Origin: Asanoa hainanensis
GTDB lineage: Bacteria > Actinomycetota > Actinomycetes > Mycobacteriales > Micromonosporaceae
NCBI RefSeq assembly: GCF_900188485.1
Contig: NZ_FZPH01000016.1
Span: 148,804-212,803 of the forward strand
Length of the DNA: 64,000 nucleotides
Reading direction: 5' to 3'
Shown here: positions 33,586 to 41,516 of the stretch, one piece after another
Numbering within the stretch: the stretch's first letter is position 1
Layout: every line of letters starts with the position of its first letter
Position numbers and translations under genes: made by a program
Notes under the pieces: generated by a model
Databases searched by the model: none
Seen by the model: the letters and a program-made list of their open reading frames with translations, nothing else
Told to the model about the DNA's origin: nothing

Positions 33586-36500
33586 CGGGCCAGTACCTCG
33601 TTCAGGTCGCGGAGCATCTCCGACACGGTCACCGCGTCGAGGGTGTCGAAGGTTTCGGTCAGCCCGGGTCGCAGCCAGTCGCCGTCCGGGCGGGTGTTGA
33701 TCCAGACGGCCGTGACCGTCTGCTCTTCGAGGATGTCGGGTGCGCCGACCGCGATGCCCGGGTCGAGGTCGATCACGATGGCGCGACGGTCGGGGGTGGC
33801 GCGCCAGAACCAACTCTGGACACCGGCGTCCTGCGGCTCGCCCCGCCGCCAGCCGCGGCGTTCGAGGCCGAGCAGGGTGGTGCTGGGCACCTTCTCGTCG
33901 GCGTAGCGGGTCAGCGTCGTCGCCGCGCGCTCCGCGTCGGTGAGCGCCAGGACCGGCCGACCGAGCTGTGGGAACGGCTGGAGGATGGCGTAGTCGGCGA
34001 AGATCTCCGACCACGCCGCCGCCTCTTCGGCGCCGAGGTGCAGCGGGTGGGCTACCCGGACGGTGGCGTCGGCCGGGAGCTCCCAGGTCTCGTCGTCGAC
34101 GTCGGCGTAGCTGCGGTCCTCGGCCACCCGGAACGCGACAGGGTCGCCGTCGCCGACCCGCGCCACCCAGACGAGGCGGCGGACGATGTGCCAGAGCAGC
34201 GGGTGCCGCACGAACAGGTCGCGGAACTCGTCGGCCGACCAGGCCCGCTGGCCGACCATCGCCGCCTCGAGCCGACGGATCTGGTCGGCGGCGAGGGTAC
34301 GGACGTCTTTCTTGAGGCCGGCAAAGCGCTGGTGCGCCGCGGGAGCGAGCGCGGGCTCGTCGCGGATGCCCGGCTTGGGCAGGTCTTTGCGGCGGGCGCC
34401 CGACTCGTCGACCACGTAGGGCTCGAGCTGCTCGTCGAACCCGACCACGAACCGGCGGGGGCCGTAGTCGAGGGTCAGCGAGCCGTTGGCGTCGAGACCG
34501 AGGTCGGGCACGAGTCGGTCGGCGAGCTGGTCGGCGGTGAGCCCGAGCCCGTCGGCCACCTCGGCGATCTTCTCGCCCGCACGGTCCTTGAGGCCCTTGA
34601 ACTTGGCCTTCTGCGCGATGCCGTGCAGGTGCGTCAGCGCGAGGTCGGAACCGATCTCGGCGAGCACGTCGAGCCCGATCAGCGCCTTGGAGTGGCCACC
34701 GTCGCCCGGCCACGCCCGGATCACCGGCGATAGGCGGCGAACCGTCTCGTCGTCACCGATCCAGCGCAGCGCGTGCAGCGGCCAGGCCTCCTTTGGCGGC
34801 GCACCGACCGCCTGCCACTGCGTGAACAGCGCCCAGGCGAAGTCGGCCAGCGAGCGCGGATCGCAGGCGGCACGGACCAGCGGAACGCCGGCGTAGACGT
34901 CGCCGGGCTTGGAGATGGCGAGCATGGTGCAGAGGTGTCGGACCGCCTCGGTGCTCAGCGCGGCCGAGCGGTCGGCGAGCAGGATCCGCGGCAGCAGGCC
35001 GGGCTCGGCCCAGGCCGGGAGCTTCGGGAGGCGCGTCGGCACCAGGTCGAGCGCGTCGGTGCCGAGCAGCTCCTCGACGCCGGCCCGGGCGGCCGGACCG
35101 TAGTCGTCGGCGGCCGCGAGCACGGCCGCGTGGTGCCGGGCCGCGATCTGCCGCAGTGCTCCCTCGGCGGCCCGGCGGTCGGTGCCGGGCTTGCCCAGTG
35201 CGGCCGGGGTCAGGGCGCGGGCGGCGTACGCGGGGTGCCGGTCGAACCAGGCGATCGCGTACGAGCGCAGCGACTTGAGCCGGGCCAGCGCCTCGGCCAT
35301 GCGGGTGGCGATCTCGGCGCTGGCGAACGGGAGCAGCAGCTCGGTGCAGCTCGCCGGCAGCGCCTTGGCCACGTGCATGGTCGTGGGCAGTGCGACGAGC
35401 CCGTGGGCGGCGACGATCGCCGGCAACCACTCGTGGGCGTCCCAGACCCGCCCCGGCCGCCAGTCGGGTAGCAGCGTCGCCACCACGTCATGCGGTCCGG
35501 TGCACATCAGCGTCACGTGGTGGTGGGACGGCAGCTTTCCGGCGCGGAACTGCTCGACGGCGGATTCGATCGGGACCTCCAGCTTCCACCAGGCGGCGCG
35601 TCGGGCGCTGGTGGCGGCCCACTCCTCCTGCTCGCCGGGCGCCCAGGCGAGCACGGGCCCGCCCGTGAAGGCGAGACCGGTCAGGACGGTCGGTTTGGCC
35701 GGCTTCCGCTTGACCGTCCAGGGTGGAGTGACGAGGGCCGGGGGCAGCACCTCGGGGGACGCGTCCGGCACGGCCGAGCGCTCGGCGAGGATCGCCTCGA
35801 CGCGAGCCTGGGCGGCCGGCGGCAGGGTGGGCAATTCGCCCGCGACCAGCTCCTGGTTGGCGAGAACGTGGACCCGGAGTTGCTCGGCCACACCGTCGGC
35901 GGCGGCGAGGACGCGGAGGGCACGGCGCGGGAACCGGCTGGCCGCGCCGTGGATGGCGGCGCGGACGTATTTGTCGTCGAGGCGGGCGACCAGTGCGGCG
36001 AACGCCTCGTCCGTAGGGAACTGCGCGATGATGCCGGCGAGTCGCTGCCGTGCCTCGGCGTCGACCTGACCGGAGTCGAACCAGGTGAGTAGCTGCGGCA
36101 GAACGGCCGGCCCGACCCCGTCGACCCCGGTGGCCAACAGGTCGGTGTTGGTGACGACGCCCCAGCCATACATCGCCGGCGCGACCAGCGCGATCTGTTC
36201 GCTGGTCGTCGCCGAGCACCACAGCAGGTGGGCGGCCGAGCCGTAGCCGCTGACACTGGTCTCCACGCAGTCGGCGTCGACCCAGGACTGGCGCGTCGGC
36301 AGCAGGAACGAGCTGGCCGCCCGCAGCTCGATCGAATCGTCGCGTAGCCCGCCCAGCAGGTCGACCGCCGCGGCGTAGTCGTCGTCGCCCGCCACCGCCA
36401 GGTGCGCCCGCACCCGGCCGGCGATCACCAACCAGGGGTGGTAGTGGCCCCACGAACCGGTCACCCGGCGCACGAGGCGCGGCGGGATCTGGCCGCCGTT

Positions 36501-36920
36501 GTTCCAGTAGCCGCCCAGCTCTACGCCGGCCATGCGGAGCGTCGCCTCGGCCGCGAAGACCACGCCGCGCCGCGCCGCCCAGTCGTCGGCGAGGTGGCGG
36601 AGCTGGTCCTGCTCGCGCCAGCCGAGATGGTGTCCGACCAGCGCGGCCACCACGGCCGCCCCCTCGGCCGAGCCGGACTCGTGATCGGCCAGGTAGCCCT
36701 CGGCCTCCGCGACCAGCTCGGGGTCGCTGTTGGTGTTGGCGAGCCGGGAGTCCAATGTGGCCTTGGCCGAACGGACCAGCTCGGCGGCCTTGTGCGGGTC
36801 GAGGGTCAGCGCTGGCCCTGGCGTGCCACCACGGCGTGGATAGAAGTGCCGGCGCCACGCGACCGGCAGCGTGAACGGCCCGTCTTCGCCCACTGCCCCG
36901 TGCTCCTGCCCGACCGACAA
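33582..36920 (-). CDS. DUF4132 (MolR/YehI-like) protein, first gene of the operon
   Basis: A 1112-residue protein with HEAT-like helical regions and a C-terminal DUF4132 domain (from about residue 830: KDLPKPGIRDEPALAPAAHQRF, later FRDLFVRHPLLWHIVRRLVWV and ILQPFPQLGRPV). E. coli YehI/MolR carries the same domain. The start is the TTG at 36920, five bases after GGGGAGG; an in-frame GTG lies one codon earlier. It is the first gene of the DUF4132-AAA+-DUF5682-VWA-SWIM operon. DUF4132 also occurs in WGR-domain and poly-ADP-ribose related proteins, but no WGR motif is seen here. Confidence 0.85.
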   Translation of the reverse strand: MSVGQEHGAVGEDGPFTLPVAWRRHFYPRRGGTPGPALTLDPHKAAELVRSAKATLDSRLANTNSDPELVAEAEGYLADHESGSAEGAAVVAALVGHHLGWREQDQLRHLADDWAARRGVVFAAEATLRMAGVELGGYWNNGGQIPPRLVRRVTGSWGHYHPWLVIAGRVRAHLAVAGDDDYAAAVDLLGGLRDDSIELRAASSFLLPTRQSWVDADCVETSVSGYGSAAHLLWCSATTSEQIALVAPAMYGWGVVTNTDLLATGVDGVGPAVLPQLLTWFDSGQVDAEARQRLAGIIAQFPTDEAFAALVARLDDKYVRAAIHGAASRFPRRALRVLAAADGVAEQLRVHVLANQELVAGELPTLPPAAQARVEAILAERSAVPDASPEVLPPALVTPPWTVKRKPAKPTVLTGLAFTGGPVLAWAPGEQEEWAATSARRAAWWKLEVPIESAVEQFRAGKLPSHHHVTLMCTGPHDVVATLLPDWRPGRVWDAHEWLPAIVAAHGLVALPTTMHVAKALPASCTELLLPFASAEIATRMAEALARLKSLRSYAIAWFDRHPAYAARALTPAALGKPGTDRRAAEGALRQIAARHHAAVLAAADDYGPAARAGVEELLGTDALDLVPTRLPKLPAWAEPGLLPRILLADRSAALSTEAVRHLCTMLAISKPGDVYAGVPLVRAACDPRSLADFAWALFTQWQAVGAPPKEAWPLHALRWIGDDETVRRLSPVIRAWPGDGGHSKALIGLDVLAEIGSDLALTHLHGIAQKAKFKGLKDRAGEKIAEVADGLGLTADQLADRLVPDLGLDANGSLTLDYGPRRFVVGFDEQLEPYVVDESGARRKDLPKPGIRDEPALAPAAHQRFAGLKKDVRTLAADQIRRLEAAMVGQRAWSADEFRDLFVRHPLLWHIVRRLVWVARVGDGDPVAFRVAEDRSYADVDDETWELPADATVRVAHPLHLGAEEAAAWSEIFADYAILQPFPQLGRPVLALTDAERAATTLTRYADEKVPSTTLLGLERRGWRRGEPQDAGVQSWFWRATPDRRAIVIDLDPGIAVGAPDILEEQTVTAVWINTRPDGDWLRPGLTETFDTLDAVTVSEMLRDLNEVLAR

Positions 36921-37025
36921 CACAGCCTCCCCTGATCCGTTGTGAACGGTGGAACCGTAGCGGCGGGGTACGACAAAACCTGCCCTTGAAGTGCGCCGGC
37001 CAATCTGGCAATCTGCGACTATCGA

Positions 37026-37039
37026 TGTGAGCGCTAACC
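37026..37039. promoter_or_regulatory. LacI-type operator, distal site for the GH43 gene
   Basis: TGTGAGCGCTAACC contains the central AGCGCT of actinobacterial LacI-type operators (TGTTAGCGCTAACA consensus). It lies 79 bp upstream of a second, inverted copy. Both sit in the 230-base gap between the DUF4132 and GH43 genes. Confidence 0.7.
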
Positions 37040-37104
37040 GGGTGGCGCGGGGACTCCACATCGGATCAATGGTGCTGCGCTGTGCACTGGTGCGCGCGCG
37101 GCGA

Positions 37105-37118
37105 TGTTAACGCTCACA
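37105..37118. promoter_or_regulatory. LacI-type operator, proximal site for the GH43 gene
   Basis: TGTTAACGCTCACA is an inverted near-copy of the distal site at 37026. It ends 32 bp before the GH43 ATG at 37151, a repressing position. The spacing of 79 bp is about 7.5 helical turns. No LacI gene is adjacent; the regulator is elsewhere. Confidence 0.7.
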
Positions 37119-37150
37119 TGCCCCGTACCGCCGGAAGATTGGTGATTCTG

Positions 37151-38515
37151 ATGTCCCTGACCCGACGTGCGTTCACCGCCGGCACGCTGGCCGCCGCGGC
37201 CGGAATGTTCGCGCTCCCCCGCGCCGCGCTCGCGGCCAACGCCGCGTACCTGATGGCGTATTTCACCGAGTCGCCGCAGATGCAGGGCGCCAACTACGGG
37301 CTGCACCTGGCGGTCAGCCAGGACGGCTGGAACTGGACGCCGCTCAACCAGAACAACCCGGTGGTCACGCCAACGGCCGGGACGCTCGGCCTGCGCGACC
37401 CGTTCGTGCTGCGCAAACAGGACGGCACATTTGTCGTGTTAGCCACGGACCTGAATGGCACGAACTTTGGGCTGAACAATCAGTACCTACATGTATGGGA
37501 CTCGACCAACCTGACCTCGTTCACCGGCTACCGGCGCATCCAGATGCACACGCTGGCGACGCACACCTGGGCGCCGACGGCGTTCTGGGACGCGTCGCGC
37601 GGCCAGTACGGCATCGTCTACTCTGCGGTCAACGGCGGCCGCGACCTGTTCCAGGTCAACTACACCTCGGACTTCCGCACCGTCAGCGCGCCCCAGATCT
37701 TCTTCAACCCGGGCTTCGGTGTGCTCGACGGCGACATCGTCGTCGACGGCGCGACGACCTACCTGTATTACAAGAACCTCAACGACGGCTACCTGTACGG
37801 CGCGCGCTCCTCCACGGGCCAGCCGAACAGCTTCACCACGTACACGGGTGGGTTGCGGCAAGGCACCGCGATCGAGGCGCCGCTGCTGCTGAAGGCCAAC
37901 GACGGCGGCTGGCGGCTGTGGGGTGACTCGTTCGGGCCGGTCAACAACGACTACTACGCCTGGTCCACGGGCAGCATCGGGGGTGGGTCCTGGTCGGTGA
38001 TGAACCAGCGCGACTACACGCCTCCGCTCAACGCCAAGCACGGATCGATCATCGGGATCAGCGCCACGGAGTACGCGGGTGCGGTCTCGCGTTGGGGCCT
38101 GCCTGCGTGGGTGCGGCTCAAGTCGTCGAACTTCCCCGACCGGTACGTGCGGCACGCGAACCGGATCGGCCGGCTCGACGCGTACCCGTTCGACCCGTAC
38201 CAGGACCAGATGTGGCGTCTCGTGGCCGGCCTGGCCGACGGCGCGGGTGTCTCGTTCGAGTCGGTCAACTACCCGGGGTCTTACCTGCGCCACTACAACT
38301 ACGAGATCCGCCTCGACGTGCTCGACAACACGGCGACCTTCCGGGCCGACGCCACCTTCTACCGCACCGCCGGCCTGGCTGATTCGGCTTGGTCGTCGTT
38401 CCGGTCCTACAACGCGCCGACCCGGTACCTCCGCCACTACAACTATCTGTTGCGGGTCGACCCGATCAGCACAGCGACGGAGCGGCAGGACGCGACGTTC
38501 CGGGTCACTTCCTGA
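37151..38515 (+). CDS. Tat-exported GH43 glycosidase with C-terminal CBM42 (AbfB)
   Basis: A 454-residue secreted enzyme. The start carries a twin-arginine signal (SLTRRAFTAG, then a hydrophobic stretch to ALAAN). The five-bladed GH43 propeller shows LRDPFVL (catalytic aspartate region), HTWAPTAFWD, GVLDGDIVVDG and IEAPLLL (probable catalytic glutamate). Residues about 315-454 hold two of the AbfB/CBM42 trefoil repeats with SYLRHYNY and RYLRHYNY, which bind arabinofuranose side chains. It probably acts on arabinan or arabinogalactan. ATG 37151 is used; ATG 37118 is an alternative in frame. Paired LacI-type operators precede it. Confidence 0.88.
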   Translation: MSLTRRAFTAGTLAAAAGMFALPRAALAANAAYLMAYFTESPQMQGANYGLHLAVSQDGWNWTPLNQNNPVVTPTAGTLGLRDPFVLRKQDGTFVVLATDLNGTNFGLNNQYLHVWDSTNLTSFTGYRRIQMHTLATHTWAPTAFWDASRGQYGIVYSAVNGGRDLFQVNYTSDFRTVSAPQIFFNPGFGVLDGDIVVDGATTYLYYKNLNDGYLYGARSSTGQPNSFTTYTGGLRQGTAIEAPLLLKANDGGWRLWGDSFGPVNNDYYAWSTGSIGGGSWSVMNQRDYTPPLNAKHGSIIGISATEYAGAVSRWGLPAWVRLKSSNFPDRYVRHANRIGRLDAYPFDPYQDQMWRLVAGLADGAGVSFESVNYPGSYLRHYNYEIRLDVLDNTATFRADATFYRTAGLADSAWSSFRSYNAPTRYLRHYNYLLRVDPISTATERQDATFRVTS

Positions 38516-39040
38516 CGGTGAAGGGTTCCGACTCGGCGACATCGCGAAGTCCGTCGTCGGGCAGCAGGCGCACCACGTACCGGCCGGGCGGCAGCGGCCA
38601 GTCCCCGATGCCGCCCGGGCCGATGCTCAGTCGCCCTTCGATCTGACCACCGGTGTACGCGTACGTGAGGTACGCGTCGTTCCCGTCGCCTGCGCGGAAC
38701 ACGGAGATCCAGTCGAGTCCCATGCCGGGCGCGTTGCTGAGCTCGACCGCGATCTTCTCGCCGGCGCGGTAGCTGGCCTTCGTGGTCGCAACAGGCGCGG
38801 GCCTGTCCTGGGTAGAGCCAGACCGGCGCGCCGTTGACCGGGTAGCGGCCGCGCTCGAGGCCACGGGTCTCGAACCGCACCGTGCCGTCCTGGCGCGGCG
38901 TCGACGGCGGGCCTTAACGTGGCCGGCGCCGTCGCGGAGCGTCACCGCGTCGGTGTTGTGATGGTCGACCACGATCGGGTCGCCGAGGTCGACGTTTCGC
39001 TCGCGTGGGGCGGCGAGCCCGAGCCGCCTCACCGACCCCC
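38505..39040 (-). pseudogene. Decayed C-terminal part of an exported phosphoesterase-like protein
   Basis: On the leftward strand one frame holds NVDLGDPIVVDHHNTDAVTLRDGAGHVKA, a second frame continues GTVRFETRGLERGRYPVNGAPVWLYPG, and the first frame resumes with APVATTKASYRAGEKIAVELSNAPGM through YVVRLLPDDGLRDVAESEPFTVRK. Together these read like one beta-sandwich tail of the kind attached to actinobacterial metallophosphoesterases or similar secreted proteins. Two frame changes and loss of the N-terminal catalytic part indicate a remnant, unless they are sequence errors. It converges on the GH43 gene with an 11-base overlap. Confidence 0.5.
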
Positions 39041-39060
39041 GGCGGTCAAAACGACCGGCG

Positions 39061-39375
39061 CCTGCCGGCCTCGCCCGACACCGCTGGGGCCGGCATCCCC
39101 GCAACCAGCCACCGACTCAAACCCAAGCCCACTCACCAACCCCAGCGGTCAAAGCGACCGGCGCCATGCCGACCCCGACCGACACCGCCGGCAGCGGTAT
39201 GCCGGCAGTTAGACGCCGCCTCAAGCAAAGGCCGCCCTACCGACCGCCGGCGGTCGTAGCAACCGGCGCCATGCCGACCCCGACCGACACCGCCGGCAGC
39301 GGTATGCCGGCAGTTAGACGCCGCCTCAAGCAAAGGCCGCCCTACCGACCGCCGGCGGTCGTAGCGACCGGCGCT
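39061..39375. repeat. Three tandem 105-bp units at the 3' end of an MFS gene
   Basis: Units 39061-39165 (diverged), 39166-39270 and 39271-39375 (near identical). Each of the last two contains the perfect 16-bp palindrome CGACCGCCGGCGGTCG (39241-39256 and 39346-39361). The third unit includes the final codons and stop of the leftward MFS gene, so duplication of that gene end may have created the array. Confidence 0.88.
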
Positions 39376-40679
39376 TCGCCGAGCTCGGCTGACGACGCGG
39401 GGACGGCGCCGCCGGGCTCAGCCGGTGGTTCTGGTGGGACGCGGCCGTCCTGCTCGGCTGTGACGACGTTGCGTAGGGAAAGCGCCAGCGCCGCCGCGGT
39501 CAGGCAGCCTGCGACTGTCAGGCCTAGCCAGATCGAGCTGTGGCCGCCGCCGATCAGTGGCGCCGCGGTGATCGGGCCCACGATGCCGCTGATTCCCCAG
39601 ACCATCGAGCCCAGGGCGTTGAAGCGGCCGCGTAGTTCGTCTGTCGCCAGCGAGTTGAGGAGGGTCGGGCTGATCGGGGACAGGAGGGTCTCGCCGAAGG
39701 CGAAGACCGCCGCGCAGGCGATGACCGCCACGATCGCGAGCGCCGTGTTGCGGGCGTTGGCCGTGCCAGCGACCGCGAGGATCAGCCACGAGCCGGCCAT
39801 GATGGCGCCGACCACCGAGAGCAGGCGGGTGCGGCTGCGGCCCTGGATCAGGCGCACGACGAAGAGTTGGGCCAGGACGATGACCAGGGTGTTGGCGGTG
39901 AAGGCGTAGGCGACGACCTGCGGGCTCACGTGGGCCACGTCGATCGAGAAGGCCGTGAAGCCCACCTCGATCTGGGCGTAGCCGCTGATCGTCAGCACGA
40001 TGCTGAACAGCAGCAGCCGCCGGAAGCCGCGGTGGGCGAAGACCTCGCGGTAGCCGGGTTGGCGTCGGCGTGTCGGCGCCGGGCCGTCGGGGACCAGGCG
40101 GCGACCGACGCCGGGCATGGTCAGGAGGTTGACGAACGGGACCAGGTAGAGGGCCGCGTCGATCAGGTAGATGAGTTGGAACGTGCCCGGACGGGTCTCG
40201 TCGACGATCGAGCCGGCGATCACCGTGCCCGCTCCGATGCCGAGGTTGAGCAGGGCGAAGCTCAGCCCGAACGTCTTCTGCCGCTCCACCCCGTCGGTGA
40301 CCGACGACAGGATCGTGGTGTTGGCCGCCCAGATCACGCCGCCGCCGGCGCCGATCAGGGTGACCGACAGGAGCGCCTGCCAGGTGGTGTGTGCGAAGCC
40401 GACGCTGCCCACGCCGGCCGCCTCGACCAGGAGCAGCGGGAGCACGATGCGGCGTGCGCCCCAGCGGTCGACGGCCCAGCCGCCGAGCGGCCCGATAGCC
40501 AGCGCACACACCGCCATCCAGCCGATGACCAGGCCCGCTGTGCCGGACGGGAACTCACGGACCTTGGTCAGATAGATGTACATGAACGGCAGCGTCAGGC
40601 CCCGTCCGGTGGCCGAGAAGAACGTGGCGGCCAGCAACCGCCGGGCCTCGGGTCGTTGGGGAAGGACGTCGCGGAACAT
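39342..40679 (-). CDS. MFS transporter
   Basis: A 445-residue membrane protein with 12 helices. It starts MFRDVLPQRPEARRLLAATFFSATGRGLTLPFMYIYL, followed by the motif-A loop GPLGGWAVDRWGARRIVLP and the second-half motif VVRLIQGRSRTRLLSVVGA. This subgroup includes exporters such as the MdtH/YttB-like branch; substrate is unknown. ATG 40679 is chosen because it aligns with family N-termini. The last 20 residues are low-complexity (PASSAELGEAPVATTAGGR) and lie in a 105-bp minisatellite. A second minisatellite lies upstream. Confidence 0.87.
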   Translation of the reverse strand: MFRDVLPQRPEARRLLAATFFSATGRGLTLPFMYIYLTKVREFPSGTAGLVIGWMAVCALAIGPLGGWAVDRWGARRIVLPLLLVEAAGVGSVGFAHTTWQALLSVTLIGAGGGVIWAANTTILSSVTDGVERQKTFGLSFALLNLGIGAGTVIAGSIVDETRPGTFQLIYLIDAALYLVPFVNLLTMPGVGRRLVPDGPAPTRRRQPGYREVFAHRGFRRLLLFSIVLTISGYAQIEVGFTAFSIDVAHVSPQVVAYAFTANTLVIVLAQLFVVRLIQGRSRTRLLSVVGAIMAGSWLILAVAGTANARNTALAIVAVIACAAVFAFGETLLSPISPTLLNSLATDELRGRFNALGSMVWGISGIVGPITAAPLIGGGHSSIWLGLTVAGCLTAAALALSLRNVVTAEQDGRVPPEPPAEPGGAVPASSAELGEAPVATTAGGR

Positions 40680-40840
40680 GGGGCCATCTTGACGAGGGGG
40701 TACGACAATTCGCGACCGAGTTATCCGCAGCGGCACATCGCTGTCCGAACCCATCGCGCCAGTCGTAGTCGGATCGGGCTGACCAAGGCGCCGCCGCAAC
40801 GCGGCGACGCACCGGTCACTGAGGCGTCGCCGTCTCCCGT

Positions 40841-41215
40841 GATCCGGCCGATGAAGGCTCCCTGCGCGCCATCCACAGCATGGGTCAGTTCAGCACCCAC
40901 CCACCGGTCACCGAGGTGTCGCCAGATCCCGCCACGCGCGATGAACGCTCCCCACACCGCACCCGCCCCCGGCGGACAGCCACCGCACCGGTCAGCCCGG
41001 CAGCGACCCACCAGTCACCCAGACGTCGCCAGACCCCGCCACCCGCCCAATGAACGCTCCCACGCCGCGCCCGCCGCCGGCAGACAGCCACCGCACCGGT
41101 CAGCCCGGCAGCGACCCACCAGTTACCCAGTCGTCGCCAGACCTCGCCACCCGCCCAATGAAGGCTGCCACGCCGCGCCCGCCCGTTGGCGGCCAGCCAC
41201 CGCGCCGGGTCAGTC
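40841..41215. repeat. About 108-bp tandem repeats in the gene-free stretch 40680-41209
   Basis: Units anchored at ATGAA(C/G)GCT occur at 40851, 40941, 41050 and 41158 (spacing 90, 109, 108). The two central units are near identical; the outer ones are diverged or partial. A leftward frame of 36 codons per unit is open through the array, rich in tryptophan (HWAGGGVWRRLGDWWVAAGL), but no start, ribosome site or family supports a protein. Apart from the array I see nothing in 40680-41209. Confidence 0.85.
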
Positions 41216-41506
41216 CAGCGGCGGCCGGTCGAGCACCTCGACGTAGACGATGTCCGCGCCGACCACGTCGAGGACGAGGAAGCCCGGCCAGGGCGCGTCG
41301 AGCGGGACGCAGCGGTGGCCGGCACCGTAGGGGCCGGTCGGCTTCGGGGCCGTGTAGAGGCTTTGGCAGAAGCCGTCGCCGCAGCCGCACGGTTCGACCA
41401 CGCGCAACCGGTCGACCTGGGCTTTCAGCCCGGGCTCGGCGAGGGCGGTGGCCAACTCCGCCGCGAAGACCGGCCAGGTCGCGCGCAGCAGGGGCGGTGG
41501 GGGCAC
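41210..41506 (-). CDS. Small conserved-looking protein downstream of pullulanase
   Basis: A 98-residue soluble protein. A cysteine pair lies in VVEPCGCGDGFCQSLYTAPKP, a possible metal site, followed by GHRCVPLDAPWPGFLVLDVVGADIVYVEVLDRPPLD. I recognise it as the type of small actinobacterial hypothetical often annotated without function. GTG 41506 lies 11 bases after the pullulanase stop, so it is probably cotranscribed and coupled. The upstream open frame overlaps the pullulanase gene and is ignored. Confidence 0.6.
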   Translation of the reverse strand: MPPPPLLRATWPVFAAELATALAEPGLKAQVDRLRVVEPCGCGDGFCQSLYTAPKPTGPYGAGHRCVPLDAPWPGFLVLDVVGADIVYVEVLDRPPLD

Positions 41507-41516
41507 GGGCCAGAGG

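Noticed and set aside
39061..41215. CRISPR array
   Set aside because: Units of 105-109 bp are contiguous with no unique spacers and no cas genes are present.
40885..41325. Leftward Trp-rich repeat ORF through the 108-bp array
   Set aside because: It is open because the unit length is a multiple of three. No start signal or family is seen and it overlaps the small downstream gene in another frame.
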